DNA of 32,222 nt from an uncultured Actinomyces sp. (GTDB lineage: Bacteria; Actinomycetota; Actinomycetes; Actinomycetales; Actinomycetaceae): the NCBI GenBank assembly GCA_938040725.1, contig CALHZX010000050.1:1-32222 (forward strand). The letters run 5' to 3'. The position numbers and the translations under genes are program-made. The notes under the pieces were generated by a model. It was not told where the DNA came from, did not search any database, and saw only the letters and a program-made list of their open reading frames with translations. Positions 8,003 to 16,592 of the stretch are shown piece by piece (position 1 is the stretch's first letter; the number at the start of each line of letters is the position of its first letter).

Positions 8003-8176
8003 ATGGCAGCATGGATCATCGTCGTTCTCGTGTTCGTCTGCGTCGTCGTGTGGTATGGATGGCATTCCACGCACAACGAACTGACGAAGAAAATCGACCG
8101 GGAGACCGACCCGGAGGCTAGGCGCGAACTGATCAAGCTGCAGGGGCAGATAGACCGGGGCAGGGCGGGCTTCTAA
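8003..8176 (+). CDS. 57-residue single-pass membrane protein, unknown function
   Basis: The small protein has one membrane segment (about residues 3-20) followed by a charged tail with a probable amphipathic helix (KKIDRETDPEARRELIKLQG). An in-frame GTG at 7985 exists, but the GGAAGGGG at 7987-7994 sits at a suitable distance from ATG 8003, so the shorter form is preferred. It follows the YbbN-like gene by 42 bp and ends before the strong hairpin at 8225. No family is recognised; the coding call rests on a good ribosome-binding site, a coherent membrane segment and GC-rich third positions. Confidence 0.7.
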   Translation: MAAWIIVVLVFVCVVVWYGWHSTHNELTKKIDRETDPEARRELIKLQGQIDRGRAGF

Positions 8177-8224
8177 GGACCGTCCGCGTACACCGTCGCG
8201 CGCAGTAGCCGCAACGTCTAGGCA

Positions 8225-8266
8225 GCGAGAAGGCCGGAGCAGGAAATCCTGCTCCGGCCTTCTCGC
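8225..8266. terminator. Strong bidirectional hairpin terminator between convergent genes
   Basis: A perfect 19-bp inverted repeat (GCGAGAAGGCCGGAGCAGG at 8225-8243 and its complement at 8248-8266) encloses a four-base loop AAAT. It sits between the plus-strand small membrane-protein gene (ending 8176) and the minus-strand glgB (ending 8281), so it can stop transcription from both sides. There is no long T-run on either side. Confidence 0.85.
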
Positions 8267-8280
8267 TTAAGCCTACGGCG

Positions 8281-10476
8281 TCAGCGCACCTGGGAGGCGG
8301 GCACCAGCCACACGGCACCTAGCGGCGGAACGCGCAGGGACACGGAGACAGGACGGCCGTTCCACGGGGTGTCCTCGGCGATGATCGTGCCGACGTTGAC
8401 GACGCCCGAGCCGCCGAACTCCTCCGCATCCGTGTTGAGGATCTCGACCCACTCGCCGCCAAACGGCAGGCCCACGCGGTAGCCCTCGTGCGGGTTTCCA
8501 GCGAAGTTCGAGATGCACACGACGACCTCGCGGTTGCCCGCCTCGTCCGTTCCCTTACGCAGGTAGGAGATCAGGTTGTGGTCGCCATCCGAGGCGTCGA
8601 TCCACTCGAAGCCCGTGTAGTCGTCGTCCCACATGGCGGGGGAGGAGGCGTAGATCGTGTTGAGGCGCTCCACCAGCGCTGCGACGCCGGCGTGACCCTC
8701 CTGGTCCAGCAGCCACCAGTCGAGGGAGTAAGACTCGTTCCATTCCTGCTCCTGGCCGATCTCCTGGCCCATGAAGATGAGCTGCTTGCCCGGGTGGCTC
8801 CACTGGTAGGCGTACAGGGAGCGCAGGCCCGCCAGGCGCTGCCACTTGTCGCCGGGCATCTTCGAAATGAGCGAGCCCTTGCCGTGCACGACCTCGTCGT
8901 GCGAGAGCGGCAGCACGTAGTTCTCAGAGAAGGCGTAGACCAGGGAGAAGGTGAGCTCGCCGTGGTGCCAGCGACGGTTGACCGGATCCTCGCTCAGGTA
9001 GCGCAGGGTGTCGTTCATCCAGCCCATGTTCCACTTCATGCCGTAGCCGAGACCACCGCCGGAGGTGGGGGCGGTCACGCCGGGCCACGCCGTGGACTCT
9101 TCGGCGATCATGACGATGCCGGGGTGACGACGGTACGCGGTTGCGTTGGCTTCCTGGATGAACTCGATGGCCTCCAGGTTCTCGCGGCCACCGTACTGGT
9201 TGGGACGCCACTGGCCGTCCTTGCGCGAGTAGTCCAGGTACAGCATCGAGGCCACCGCGTCGACGCGCAGGCCGTCGATGTGGAAGTCTTCGAGCCAGTA
9301 CAGAGCGTTGGCAACCAGGAAGTTACGCACCTCGCGGCGGCCGAAGTTGAAGACGTAGGTGCCCCAGTCGGGGTGCTCGCCACGCAGCGGGTCCGGATCC
9401 TCGTACAGCGGGGTGCCGTCGAAGCGGGCCAGCGCGAAGTCGTCCTTCGGGAAGTGGGCGGGAACCCAGTCGAGGATGACGCCGATGCCCGCGCGGTGGA
9501 AGGCATCCACCAGGTAGCGGAAGTCGTCCGGTGTGCCGTAGCGCGAGGTGGGGGCGTAGTAGGAGGTCACCTGATAACCCCACGAGCCGCCGAAGGGATG
9601 CTCGGCGAGCGGCATGAACTCCACGTGCGTGAAGCCCATCTGCTTGACGTAGGGGACCAGCTCGTCGGCGAGCTCACGGTAGCCCAGGCCCTGACGCCAC
9701 GAGCCCGCGTGGACCTCGTAAATCGACATGGGGCCGGTGTGGACGTTGCGGTCCTTGCGGGTGGACATCCACTCCTGGTCGGTCCACTCGTGGAAGTAGT
9801 CGGTGACGACCGAGGCGGTGGCCGGGGGAATCTCGGTGGCGCGGGCCAACGGGTCGGCCTTCTGGAACCAGTTGCCGCCGGGGCCCTGGATCTCGAACTT
9901 GTAGCGCGTACCCACGCCGACCTCGGGGACGAAGATCTCCCACACGCCGGAAGAGCCCAGCGAACGCATGGAGGTCTGCGTGCCGTCCCAGTAGTTGAAT
10001 TCTCCGACGACGCGCACGGCGCGGGCGTTGGGGGCCCACACCGCGAAGGCAGTACCGGTGGTTTCGCCGAGCTCGTCGCTGTAGGTCTTCACGTGCGCAC
10101 CCAGGACGTTCCAGAGGTTCTCGTGGCGCCCCTCAGAGATCAGGTAGGTGTCCATCTCGCCCAGCGTGGGCAGGTAACGGTAGGGGTCGTCGCGCACGAT
10201 GGTCTCATCGCCGTAGGTGACGGACAGTCGGTAGGCGGGGATCTCCTTGTCGGGCAGGGCAGCGACCCAGATGCCGCCGCGCTCGTGGGAAGCAGCGTAG
10301 GCGCCGGTGGGGGTGATGATGTCGACCGCGTCGGCCAGGTGCGCGACAACTCGGATGGTGACGCCGTCGTCGCCAAGGTGGGCGCCCAGCACGGAGTGGG
10401 GCGAGTAGTAGGAGCCTGAGGCAACGGCGTCGAGGATGTCGTCATTGACCGGGATCGGCGTAAGTTCGCAGCTCAT
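8281..10476 (-). CDS. glgB: 1,4-alpha-glucan branching enzyme
   Basis: GlgB makes alpha-1,6 branches in glycogen by cutting an alpha-1,4 chain and transferring it. The 731-residue length matches the full GH13 type: an N-terminal CBM48-like module (about 15-110), a second CBM48 module (AVWAPNARAVRVVGEFNYW around 145-163), the catalytic barrel, then an all-beta C-terminal domain. Catalytic residues are the nucleophile D406 (DGLRVDAVASMLY), acid/base E459 (MIAEES) and D527 (LSHDEVVHGK), aligning with D405, E458 and D526 of E. coli GlgB. AAGGAAAA precedes the ATG. It follows glgE in the direction of transcription, with a 164-bp gap containing hairpins. Confidence 0.97.
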   Translation of the reverse strand: MSCELTPIPVNDDILDAVASGSYYSPHSVLGAHLGDDGVTIRVVAHLADAVDIITPTGAYAASHERGGIWVAALPDKEIPAYRLSVTYGDETIVRDDPYRYLPTLGEMDTYLISEGRHENLWNVLGAHVKTYSDELGETTGTAFAVWAPNARAVRVVGEFNYWDGTQTSMRSLGSSGVWEIFVPEVGVGTRYKFEIQGPGGNWFQKADPLARATEIPPATASVVTDYFHEWTDQEWMSTRKDRNVHTGPMSIYEVHAGSWRQGLGYRELADELVPYVKQMGFTHVEFMPLAEHPFGGSWGYQVTSYYAPTSRYGTPDDFRYLVDAFHRAGIGVILDWVPAHFPKDDFALARFDGTPLYEDPDPLRGEHPDWGTYVFNFGRREVRNFLVANALYWLEDFHIDGLRVDAVASMLYLDYSRKDGQWRPNQYGGRENLEAIEFIQEANATAYRRHPGIVMIAEESTAWPGVTAPTSGGGLGYGMKWNMGWMNDTLRYLSEDPVNRRWHHGELTFSLVYAFSENYVLPLSHDEVVHGKGSLISKMPGDKWQRLAGLRSLYAYQWSHPGKQLIFMGQEIGQEQEWNESYSLDWWLLDQEGHAGVAALVERLNTIYASSPAMWDDDYTGFEWIDASDGDHNLISYLRKGTDEAGNREVVVCISNFAGNPHEGYRVGLPFGGEWVEILNTDAEEFGGSGVVNVGTIIAEDTPWNGRPVSVSLRVPPLGAVWLVPASQVR

Positions 10477-10498
10477 GGATTTTCCTTACTCCAGATGG

Positions 10499-10516
10499 GT
10501 GAACCGCTCAGTTCAC
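10499..10516. promoter_or_regulatory. Palindrome in the glgB leader
   Basis: GTGAAC-N6-GTTCAC is a perfect 6+6 inverted repeat centred about 31 bp upstream of the glgB start codon. It could be an operator for a dimeric regulator or an RNA hairpin in the leader. No regulator can be assigned from the sequence alone. Confidence 0.4.
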
Positions 10517-10596
10517 TGGTGTTGATAAGTCTAGCGTCTGACCGGCAAAAAAGGGAGCCGGGTCTCATATTGGTGGGTGTTATGGAGGGCTTGCGT

Positions 10597-10630
10597 GCGC
10601 CCGGCGCATCGAGATGGTAATGCCGGGCGC
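10597..10630 (-). terminator. Hairpin downstream of glgE
   Basis: GCGCCCGGC (10597-10605) pairs with GCCGGGCGC (10622-10630) across a 16-base loop, starting 10 bp after the glgE stop on the minus strand. No T-run follows. It may terminate or attenuate transcription between glgE and glgB. Confidence 0.5.
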
Positions 10631-10640
10631 GCGAACCCCG

Positions 10641-12692
10641 TTAGGCTTGCGCCCAGGGGGATGTGTGCGCGGGCTCGACCTTGAAGACGTGGCCCAGGCG
10701 CGTCACGGGGGACAGCGACACCCAGTTGGAGGATCCCCACACGTAGGAGCGTCCGTCCAGTTCGTCGACGACCGTAATGTGACCACCGGGGGTCGCCAGG
10801 CCCATCGCCTCCAGATCGAGCTCGACCGTGGCATCCACGCCCTCGTGCGGATCCAGGGAGATCACGCAGATGACGGTGTCGGGCTTGCCGTCCGACGTAA
10901 ACTTGCCGGGAATGTGACGCGAGAACGCGATGAGGCGATCCGAGGATGTCGGGTGGATGCGGATCTGGTGGAGCTGGCGCAGTGCGGGGTGCTTGTTTCG
11001 CGCTGCGTTGAGCTGCGTGAACAGGCGCGAGATGCCGATCGGCTCGGCGTCCTCCCAGCTGCGCGGGCGGAACTCGTACTTCTCGTTGTCGTTGGGCTCC
11101 TGGTAGGTGCCGCGAGGCTCGTTCTCCACGAATTCGTAGCCGGAGTAGATGCCCCACGTGGGCGCACCCAGCGCGGCGAGCATCGCGCGGATCGCGAAGA
11201 TCGCGGTGCCGCCGTCCCACATCTGCGGGGTGAGGATGTCGTGCGTCGTGGGCCAGAAGGCGGGGCGCATGAGGTGCGCCGTCTCTTCGGACACCTCACG
11301 AAGGTACTCCTCGATCTCCTGCTTGGCGGTCCTCCACGCGAAGTACGTGTAGGACTGGTCGAAGCCGATCGCGCCCAGGGTGCGCATCATGGCGGGGCGC
11401 GTGAAGGCCTCGGCCAGGAAGAGTGTGCCCGGGTACTGTGCCTTGATGTCCGCGAGCAGGCGCTCCCAGAAGGGGATGGGCTTCGTGTGCGGGTTATCCA
11501 CGCGGAAGATCGTTACGCCGTGGTTGATCCACAGCTTGATGACGTCCCGCACGGCCCGGTAGATGCCCTCCGGGTCATTGTCGAAGTTCAGGGGGTAGAT
11601 ATCCTGGTACTTCTTGGGCGGGTTCTCTGCGTAGGCGATGGTGCCGTCGGCGCGCGTCGTGAACCACTGCGGGTGTTCCTTCACCCACGGATGGTCCGGG
11701 GAGCACTGGAGGGCCAGGTCGAGAGCGACCTCCAGGCCGAGGCCTCGGGCGCGCTCAACGAAGCGGTCGAAGTCAGCGAAGTCGCCGAGCTCGGGGTGGA
11801 TAGCATCGTGGCCGCCCTCGGGGGAACCAATGCCGTAGGGGGAACCCGGATCGCCGGGGGCGGCCTCCAAGGAGTTGTTCTTGCCTTTGCGGTGCGTCGT
11901 GCCGATCGGGTGAACCGGGGTCAGGTAGACGACGTTAAAGCCCATGCCTGCGATGCGCGGCAGGTCCTCGGCGGCGCCCGCGAGCGTGCCGGATACCCAC
12001 GTGCCGTCGGGGTGCTGGAAGGCGCCCGCAGAGCGCGGGAAGATCTCGTACCATGCGCCCGCCAGGGCCTTGGTGCGGGCCACGTCGAGCGGGTAGACGC
12101 GCGATGAACCGATGAGGTCACGCAGCGGATGGTCGCGGAAGATGAGACGCACGCGCGAGGAGATGCCCGCAGAGAGGCGCTGCTGGGCGGAATGACTGGT
12201 GTCGCGTAGGCGGCGCGCCGCGTCGGTCAGGACGTCAATGTCCGAGGCCGGGGGACGCTTCTGGGAGGAGTTGCCGTAGGCGGTGCCTGCGGCCGCGCGC
12301 TCCATGAGGAGGGCGCCCTCCTCGAGCATGAGCTCGACGTCAACGTCGGCGCCGACCTTTACCGTCGCGTCGTGACGCCACGTCGCGTAGGGATCCGACC
12401 AGGAATCCACGCGGAAGGACCACGCGCCGGGGGCGTCGGCTGCCACCCAGGCCTCGTACCGGTCGAGACCGGGGGCGATGTCCACCATGCGCGTGCGGGA
12501 GTACTCACCTCCGTCCGGGCGCAGCAGGACCGCCTCGGCGGCGAATGCGTCGTGTCCTTCGCGGAACACGGTCGCACGAATGGGGAAAGGCTCGCCTTCG
12601 GTCGCCTTGGCGGGAAGTGTGCCGTCCTCAATGACGGGGAACACTTCGATGATCGGGATACGGGGCAACAGTTTCTCGCTCACGAGACCCAC
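10641..12692 (-). CDS. glgE: Alpha-1,4-glucan:maltose-1-phosphate maltosyltransferase
   Basis: GlgE extends alpha-1,4-glucan using maltose-1-phosphate, as in the mycobacterial and streptomycete GlgE pathway. The 683-residue protein has the N-terminal beta domain, a helical insertion (about 120-190), and the GH13 barrel. Expected residues are visible: nucleophile D399 in FRVDNPHTKP, acid/base E428 in LFLAEAFTRP, and a WPTTHDIL block with the third Asp. FRVDNPHTKP is diagnostic of GlgE rather than ordinary amylases. The start is uncertain: GTG 12692 gives MGLVSEKLL, while GTG 12683 gives MSEKLL and has a plausible promoter (TTCACG-17-TACTGT) seven bases before it, which would make the mRNA leaderless. 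The partner genes treS and mak (pep2) are not in the window. Confidence 0.95.
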   Translation of the reverse strand: MGLVSEKLLPRIPIIEVFPVIEDGTLPAKATEGEPFPIRATVFREGHDAFAAEAVLLRPDGGEYSRTRMVDIAPGLDRYEAWVAADAPGAWSFRVDSWSDPYATWRHDATVKVGADVDVELMLEEGALLMERAAAGTAYGNSSQKRPPASDIDVLTDAARRLRDTSHSAQQRLSAGISSRVRLIFRDHPLRDLIGSSRVYPLDVARTKALAGAWYEIFPRSAGAFQHPDGTWVSGTLAGAAEDLPRIAGMGFNVVYLTPVHPIGTTHRKGKNNSLEAAPGDPGSPYGIGSPEGGHDAIHPELGDFADFDRFVERARGLGLEVALDLALQCSPDHPWVKEHPQWFTTRADGTIAYAENPPKKYQDIYPLNFDNDPEGIYRAVRDVIKLWINHGVTIFRVDNPHTKPIPFWERLLADIKAQYPGTLFLAEAFTRPAMMRTLGAIGFDQSYTYFAWRTAKQEIEEYLREVSEETAHLMRPAFWPTTHDILTPQMWDGGTAIFAIRAMLAALGAPTWGIYSGYEFVENEPRGTYQEPNDNEKYEFRPRSWEDAEPIGISRLFTQLNAARNKHPALRQLHQIRIHPTSSDRLIAFSRHIPGKFTSDGKPDTVICVISLDPHEGVDATVELDLEAMGLATPGGHITVVDELDGRSYVWGSSNWVSLSPVTRLGHVFKVEPAHTSPWAQA

Positions 12693-12719
12693 AGTAGCCT
12701 ATGGATACGTGCGCGTGAA
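12691..12719 (-). promoter_or_regulatory. Candidate glgE promoter
   Basis: On the minus strand TTCACG (12714-12719) and TACTGT (12691-12696) are separated by 17 bases. The -10 ends seven bases before GTG 12683, which would give a leaderless glgE transcript starting at the second possible start codon. Confidence 0.4.
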
Positions 12720-12811
12720 AGTCAGGCTCAAGCCTCGGCATCGGAGACGATGTCCATATGATCAGCAAGATTTTAACTGTCGCCCGAAAGTGCAAAATTC
12801 CAACAGAAACG

Positions 12812-12851
12812 ACGGAGGGTAGTCCCTGGATGTCCAGGAACTACCCTCCGT
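12812..12851 (-). terminator. Terminator after the trpS/small membrane protein unit
   Basis: ACGGAGGGTAGT (12812-12823) pairs with ACTACCCTCCGT (12840-12851). A further CCTGG/CCAGG stem sits inside after one mismatch, with loop ATGT. It lies 17 bp after the stop of the minus-strand small membrane-protein gene, and the minus-strand sequence beyond it is T-rich (GTTTCTGTTGGAATTTT). It separates this unit from glgE. Confidence 0.8.
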
Positions 12852-12867
12852 GTGAGGATCTGCTGAC

Positions 12868-13125
12868 TCAGTAGCCGCTGTTCTGCAGCCCCGCCATGAT
12901 CGCACCACCAAAGAGGACGAACATCAGGATCGTCGCGATGATGCCGATGATCTGCCAGATAAACATGGCGCGCGCGTAGTTACGCTTCGCAGGCGAGCCG
13001 CCCGAACCGAGTGCGAGTACGAGCAGGTAGATGAAGCCGACCACCGGGATGCCGACGACGAAGAGTGTGAGCATCCACGAGCCGACGGAATCGTCGGGGT
13101 GCTCGGGGAACTGGTTGTATGCCAT
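12868..13125 (-). CDS. Small two-TM membrane protein, unknown function
   Basis: The 85-residue protein has two membrane segments (about 17-40 and 52-79) separated by a short positively charged loop (SPAKRNYAR), after a hydrophilic N terminus (YNQFPEHPDDS). A GGGAAG ribosome-binding site precedes the ATG. It starts 29 bp after trpS in the same direction and ends before a strong terminator, so it is probably the second gene of a trpS transcript. Small Pro/Tyr/Gly-tailed two-TM proteins of this general type are common in Actinobacteria, but I cannot assign a function. Confidence 0.8.
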   Translation of the reverse strand: MAYNQFPEHPDDSVGSWMLTLFVVGIPVVGFIYLLVLALGSGGSPAKRNYARAMFIWQIIGIIATILMFVLFGGAIMAGLQNSGY

Positions 13126-13154
13126 GGTGGCTTCCCAGGGGAGAATGTGTGGAA

Positions 13155-14255
13155 TCAGTAGTCCATCTGCATGGCCGTGCGGACCTCGGACAGGGTCTGG
13201 TCAGCCTGTTCGTTCGCGCGCTCGTTGCCGGCGTGCAGGATGGATAGCAGGTAGTCCTCGTTCGCGATGAGCTCGGCACGGCGCTCGCGCAGGGGAGCGA
13301 GCATCTCGTTCAGGGACTCGGTGACGAGGGCCTTCAGGGTGCCCGCGCCCGCGTCGCCGATCCGATCCGCGATCGCCTCGGGCGCCTCGCCTGTCGCCAG
13401 GGAAGCCAGCATGAGGAGGTTGGAGACCTCGGGACGGCCCTCCGGGTCGAAGGTGATGCGGCGCTCGGCGTCGGTCTTCGCCTTCTTGAGGATCTTCGCG
13501 GTCTCGTCGGCGCTCATGCGCAGCTCGATCGTATTGCCGCGCGACTTCGACATCTTCTGGCCGTCCGTGCCCAGCAACAGCGGGACCTCGGAGAGGAGAG
13601 CCTCGGGGCGGGGGAACACGGGGCGTTCGGGCGTCGCGCGACCGTAGCGCTTGTCGAAGCGCTGGGCGATCAGACGCGCCTGCTCCAGGTGGGGGAGCTG
13701 ATCCTGGCCCACGGGCACGATGTTCGCCTTGCAGAAGAGGATGTCGGCGGCCTGGTGGACGGGGTAGGTCAGCATGAGGCCGGTCATTGCGCGGCCCTCG
13801 GTCGCCTCCAGCTCGGCCTTCACGGTCGGGTTGCGGTGCAGCTCCGACTCAGTGACCAGGGAGAGGAAGGGCAGCATGAGCTGGTTGAGGGCCGGAACCG
13901 CCGAGTGGTTGAAGATCGTAGAACGCTCGGGATCGATGCCCGCGGCCAGGTAGTCGGCGACGAGGCCGAGGACGCGCTCACGGATCGGGCCCACGCCATC
14001 GCGGTCGGTGATCACCTGGTAGTCGGCGACCAGAACCCAGGTCTCCACCCCGCGGTTCTGCAGCAGCACGCGGTTACGCAGCGTGCCGAAGTAGTGGCCC
14101 AGGTGGAGGTGGCCGGTGGGGCGGTCACCCGTGAGGATGCGGAAACGCGAGGGGTCCTGGTCGATCGCCAGGTCGATCTCGGCGCTGCGGGCCTTCGAGC
14201 GGGCCAGCGAGGCATCGGAGGTTGCGGTTTCCAGGGCATCTTCACTGCGAGTCAT
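13155..14255 (-). CDS. trpS: Tryptophanyl-tRNA synthetase
   Basis: TrpRS charges tRNA-Trp. The 366-residue class I synthetase shows the HIGH-type motif HLGHYFG (from H51) within LTGDRPTGHLHLGHYFG and the KMSKS motif at 234-238 (GTDGQKMSKSRGN). The N-terminal 35 residues are an extra, poorly conserved extension. The sequence around the first motif (RPTG, NRVLLQN) and the end (TLSEVRTAMQMDY) resemble the type found in Lactobacillales and in the auxiliary TrpRS of some Actinobacteria rather than the B. subtilis type (SGIQPSG). No Shine-Dalgarno sequence precedes the ATG; a -10-like TAGGAT lies six bases upstream, consistent with a leaderless mRNA. Confidence 0.96.
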   Translation of the reverse strand: MTRSEDALETATSDASLARSKARSAEIDLAIDQDPSRFRILTGDRPTGHLHLGHYFGTLRNRVLLQNRGVETWVLVADYQVITDRDGVGPIRERVLGLVADYLAAGIDPERSTIFNHSAVPALNQLMLPFLSLVTESELHRNPTVKAELEATEGRAMTGLMLTYPVHQAADILFCKANIVPVGQDQLPHLEQARLIAQRFDKRYGRATPERPVFPRPEALLSEVPLLLGTDGQKMSKSRGNTIELRMSADETAKILKKAKTDAERRITFDPEGRPEVSNLLMLASLATGEAPEAIADRIGDAGAGTLKALVTESLNEMLAPLRERRAELIANEDYLLSILHAGNERANEQADQTLSEVRTAMQMDY

Positions 14256-14284
14256 GCATTGATCCTAACGGGTGTGTGGGAGGA

Positions 14285-14306
14285 AAGAAAAACGCGAAGT
14301 GCGTTA
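14285..14306 (-). terminator. glgX terminator overlapping its stop codon
   Basis: On the minus strand AACGC-ACTTC-GCGTT (14291-14305) is followed directly by further Ts (TTTCTTT). The stem begins inside the glgX stop codon, giving a compact intrinsic terminator just upstream of trpS. Confidence 0.65.
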
Positions 14307-16592
14307 GTTTTCGGGCTGGAAGGCGATGTCGGAGAGGAGAATCGTCACGGACAGCGCCTCGATCGTGAGTGTGGAACGCGGGGTGACGTGCTCGACCTCA
14401 AGGGAGATATCGGAGGGATCAAGCAAGGAGCCCACCCCTCCGTCTCCGGGGGTCTCCCACACGGTGGAGTAGGCGATGAGCCAGTCCAGATCGTGGCCTT
14501 CCGGCAGGGTGACCTGCGCGTCGTCGAGGTTCGCGTTGATGATGATGAGGGCGTCGTGGTCGCCCCACTTGACGCCGGAACGCAGCATCTGGAAGGTGCG
14601 GTGACGCGAGTCCGTCCACCCGTAGTCCGGCATCGGCATGCCCTGGGCGGTGTGCCACGACAGGTCGGGGAGCGTATCGCCGCCGTAGGGCTGACCGGTT
14701 GCGAAGCTGTCGGGGCGCAGCACGGGGTGCGCCTTGCGCAGGGCGATTAGCCAGGAGACGGCGTCGATCTGCGCCTGCTGAGCCTCAGCGAGGTCCCAGT
14801 CGACCCATGAGATCTGGCCGTCTTGGCAGTAGGCGTTGTTGTTGCCGTTCTGGGTGCGCCCGAACTCGTCACCGCCCGTGAGCATCGGCGTGCCCGAGGA
14901 GACGAACATGGTGGCCAGGATGTTGCGCTGCGAGCGTGCCCGCAGGCGCGCGGTCGGCATGTTAGCGAGGATTGCGTAGGGGGTGGCTGCGTACGGGTGG
15001 GTGGCGCCCGAGGCCAGCGTGCCCTCGAGGCCGTGGTTCCACGAACGGTTGTCGTCCGAGCCGTCGCGGTTGTTCTCGAGATTGTCTTTGTTGTGCTTGC
15101 GGTCGTAGGCGGTCAGGTCCGCCAGCGTGAAGCCGTCGTGGGCAGTCACGAAGTTGATCGAGGCGCGTGGGCCGCGCAGGCGACCCAGCCCGTGTTCGAA
15201 CACGTCCTGGGAGCCGGACAGGCGGGTCGCCAGGTCGTTGGGGCCGGAGACGACGTGGCCTGAGGCCTGGGCACGCACGTCCGCGAGCCAGAAGTTACGC
15301 AGGGCGCCGCGGTAGTGGTCGTTCCACTCGGAGAAGGGAACCGGGAAGTTGCCGGTCTGCCAGCCGCCCGGGCCCACGTCCCAGGGCTCGGCGATGAGCT
15401 TGGTATGGGCCAGGATGTCGTCGGTGGCCATCGCGATGAGGAGCGGGTGCATCGGGCTGAAGCCGGTGGAGAAACGCCCGAGCGTGGCCGCCAGGTCGAA
15501 GCGGAATCCGTCCACGCCCATGTCGTGCGCCCAGTAGCGCAGCGAGTCCAGCACCATCTGGATGGTCTTGGGGTGGTCCATGTTCATCGTGTTACCGGTG
15601 CCGGTCATGTCGATGGTTTGGACGGGGCGCGAGGAGGTGTGGCGGTAGTACATGTCGGAGTCCAGGCCTCGCCACGACAGGGAGGGGCCGGCGTCGCCGC
15701 CCTCGCACGTGTGGTTGTAGACGACGTCGAGGATGACCTCGATGCCGGCCTTGTGCAGGAGGGAGACCATGCCGCGGAACTCGTCGACGACGGCCTGGGC
15801 GCCGGCTGCGCGCGACTCGGCGGTCGCGTAAGAGGGTTCGGGGGCGAAGAAGGACAGCGTAGAGTAGCCCCAGTAGTTCGTCAGGCCGCGCTCGGTGAGG
15901 AAAGGTTCGTCGCACTTGGCGTGCACGGGGAGCAACTCGACCGCTGTGACGCCCAGGTCCTTCAGATACGATACCGAGGCCGGGTGAGCCAGGCCCGCGT
16001 AGGTGCCGCGCAGCTGTGGGGGTACGCCGGGCATGTTCTTGGTGAAGCCCTTGACGTGGATCTCGTAGATCACGGTCGTTTCCCACGGCGTCTGGGGCTT
16101 GGGGATGATCGGGAACGAGGGCTCGACCACGACCGAGCGCGGCATGTAGGGAGCGGAATCGATGGGGGAGCGACGCATCGGGTATTCCGACGGGTACAGA
16201 TCCTCGTCCACGCAGTGCGCGTAGACGCCGGGCTTCATGTCGACGACGCCGTCGACACCCCGGCCGTAGGGGTCGAGGAGGAGCTTGTGCGAGTTGTAGA
16301 ACTTGCCACCGTCCGGATCCCAGGGGCCGTGAACGCGGAAGCCGTAGCGGGTCCCCGCGCCAAAGCCCGGGATGTGACCGTGCCAGATGCCGGTATGGGG
16401 GCCGATCAGACTGTAGCGTGTCTCAGCCCCGGCCTCGTCGAAAATGCACATATCCACGCCGGACGCGCCCCGCGCGACCACGGACACATCGAGCCCGTCG
16501 CCCGAACGGAAAACTCCCAGGCGGGAGGGGACGGGGTTCGGTTCGGTGACGCGCACGGTGGGGACGCTGGACGAGCCGGAGCGCTCGGACAT
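14304..16592 (-). CDS. glgX: Glycogen debranching enzyme GlgX
   Basis: GlgX hydrolyses alpha-1,6 branches in phosphorylase-limit glycogen. The 762-residue protein starts with a CBM48 module (about 20-115, with GTRYGFRVHGPWDP and LLLDPYGR), then the GH13_11 barrel: YEIHVKGFT near 176, DVVYNHTCEG (289-298), nucleophile D366 in DGFRFDLAATLGR, acid/base E402 in LIAEPWDVGPGGWQ, and D486 in TAHDGFTLADL. ATG 16592 is supported by AGAGG nine bases upstream on the minus strand. It is upstream of trpS, not adjacent to glgE/glgB, and has its own terminator. With GlgB and GlgE it gives both synthesis and breakdown functions for glycogen; GlgP and GlgA/GlgC are not in this window. Confidence 0.96.
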   Translation of the reverse strand: MSERSGSSSVPTVRVTEPNPVPSRLGVFRSGDGLDVSVVARGASGVDMCIFDEAGAETRYSLIGPHTGIWHGHIPGFGAGTRYGFRVHGPWDPDGGKFYNSHKLLLDPYGRGVDGVVDMKPGVYAHCVDEDLYPSEYPMRRSPIDSAPYMPRSVVVEPSFPIIPKPQTPWETTVIYEIHVKGFTKNMPGVPPQLRGTYAGLAHPASVSYLKDLGVTAVELLPVHAKCDEPFLTERGLTNYWGYSTLSFFAPEPSYATAESRAAGAQAVVDEFRGMVSLLHKAGIEVILDVVYNHTCEGGDAGPSLSWRGLDSDMYYRHTSSRPVQTIDMTGTGNTMNMDHPKTIQMVLDSLRYWAHDMGVDGFRFDLAATLGRFSTGFSPMHPLLIAMATDDILAHTKLIAEPWDVGPGGWQTGNFPVPFSEWNDHYRGALRNFWLADVRAQASGHVVSGPNDLATRLSGSQDVFEHGLGRLRGPRASINFVTAHDGFTLADLTAYDRKHNKDNLENNRDGSDDNRSWNHGLEGTLASGATHPYAATPYAILANMPTARLRARSQRNILATMFVSSGTPMLTGGDEFGRTQNGNNNAYCQDGQISWVDWDLAEAQQAQIDAVSWLIALRKAHPVLRPDSFATGQPYGGDTLPDLSWHTAQGMPMPDYGWTDSRHRTFQMLRSGVKWGDHDALIIINANLDDAQVTLPEGHDLDWLIAYSTVWETPGDGGVGSLLDPSDISLEVEHVTPRSTLTIEALSVTILLSDIAFQPEN

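Noticed and set aside
8488..10419. A 643-codon open frame on the plus strand opposite glgB, and similar long frames opposite glgE, glgX and leuS
   Set aside because: They are Val/Gly/Arg/His-rich mirror frames of high-GC genes with no domain, ribosome-binding site or coherent composition. The opposite-strand genes have full catalytic motifs.
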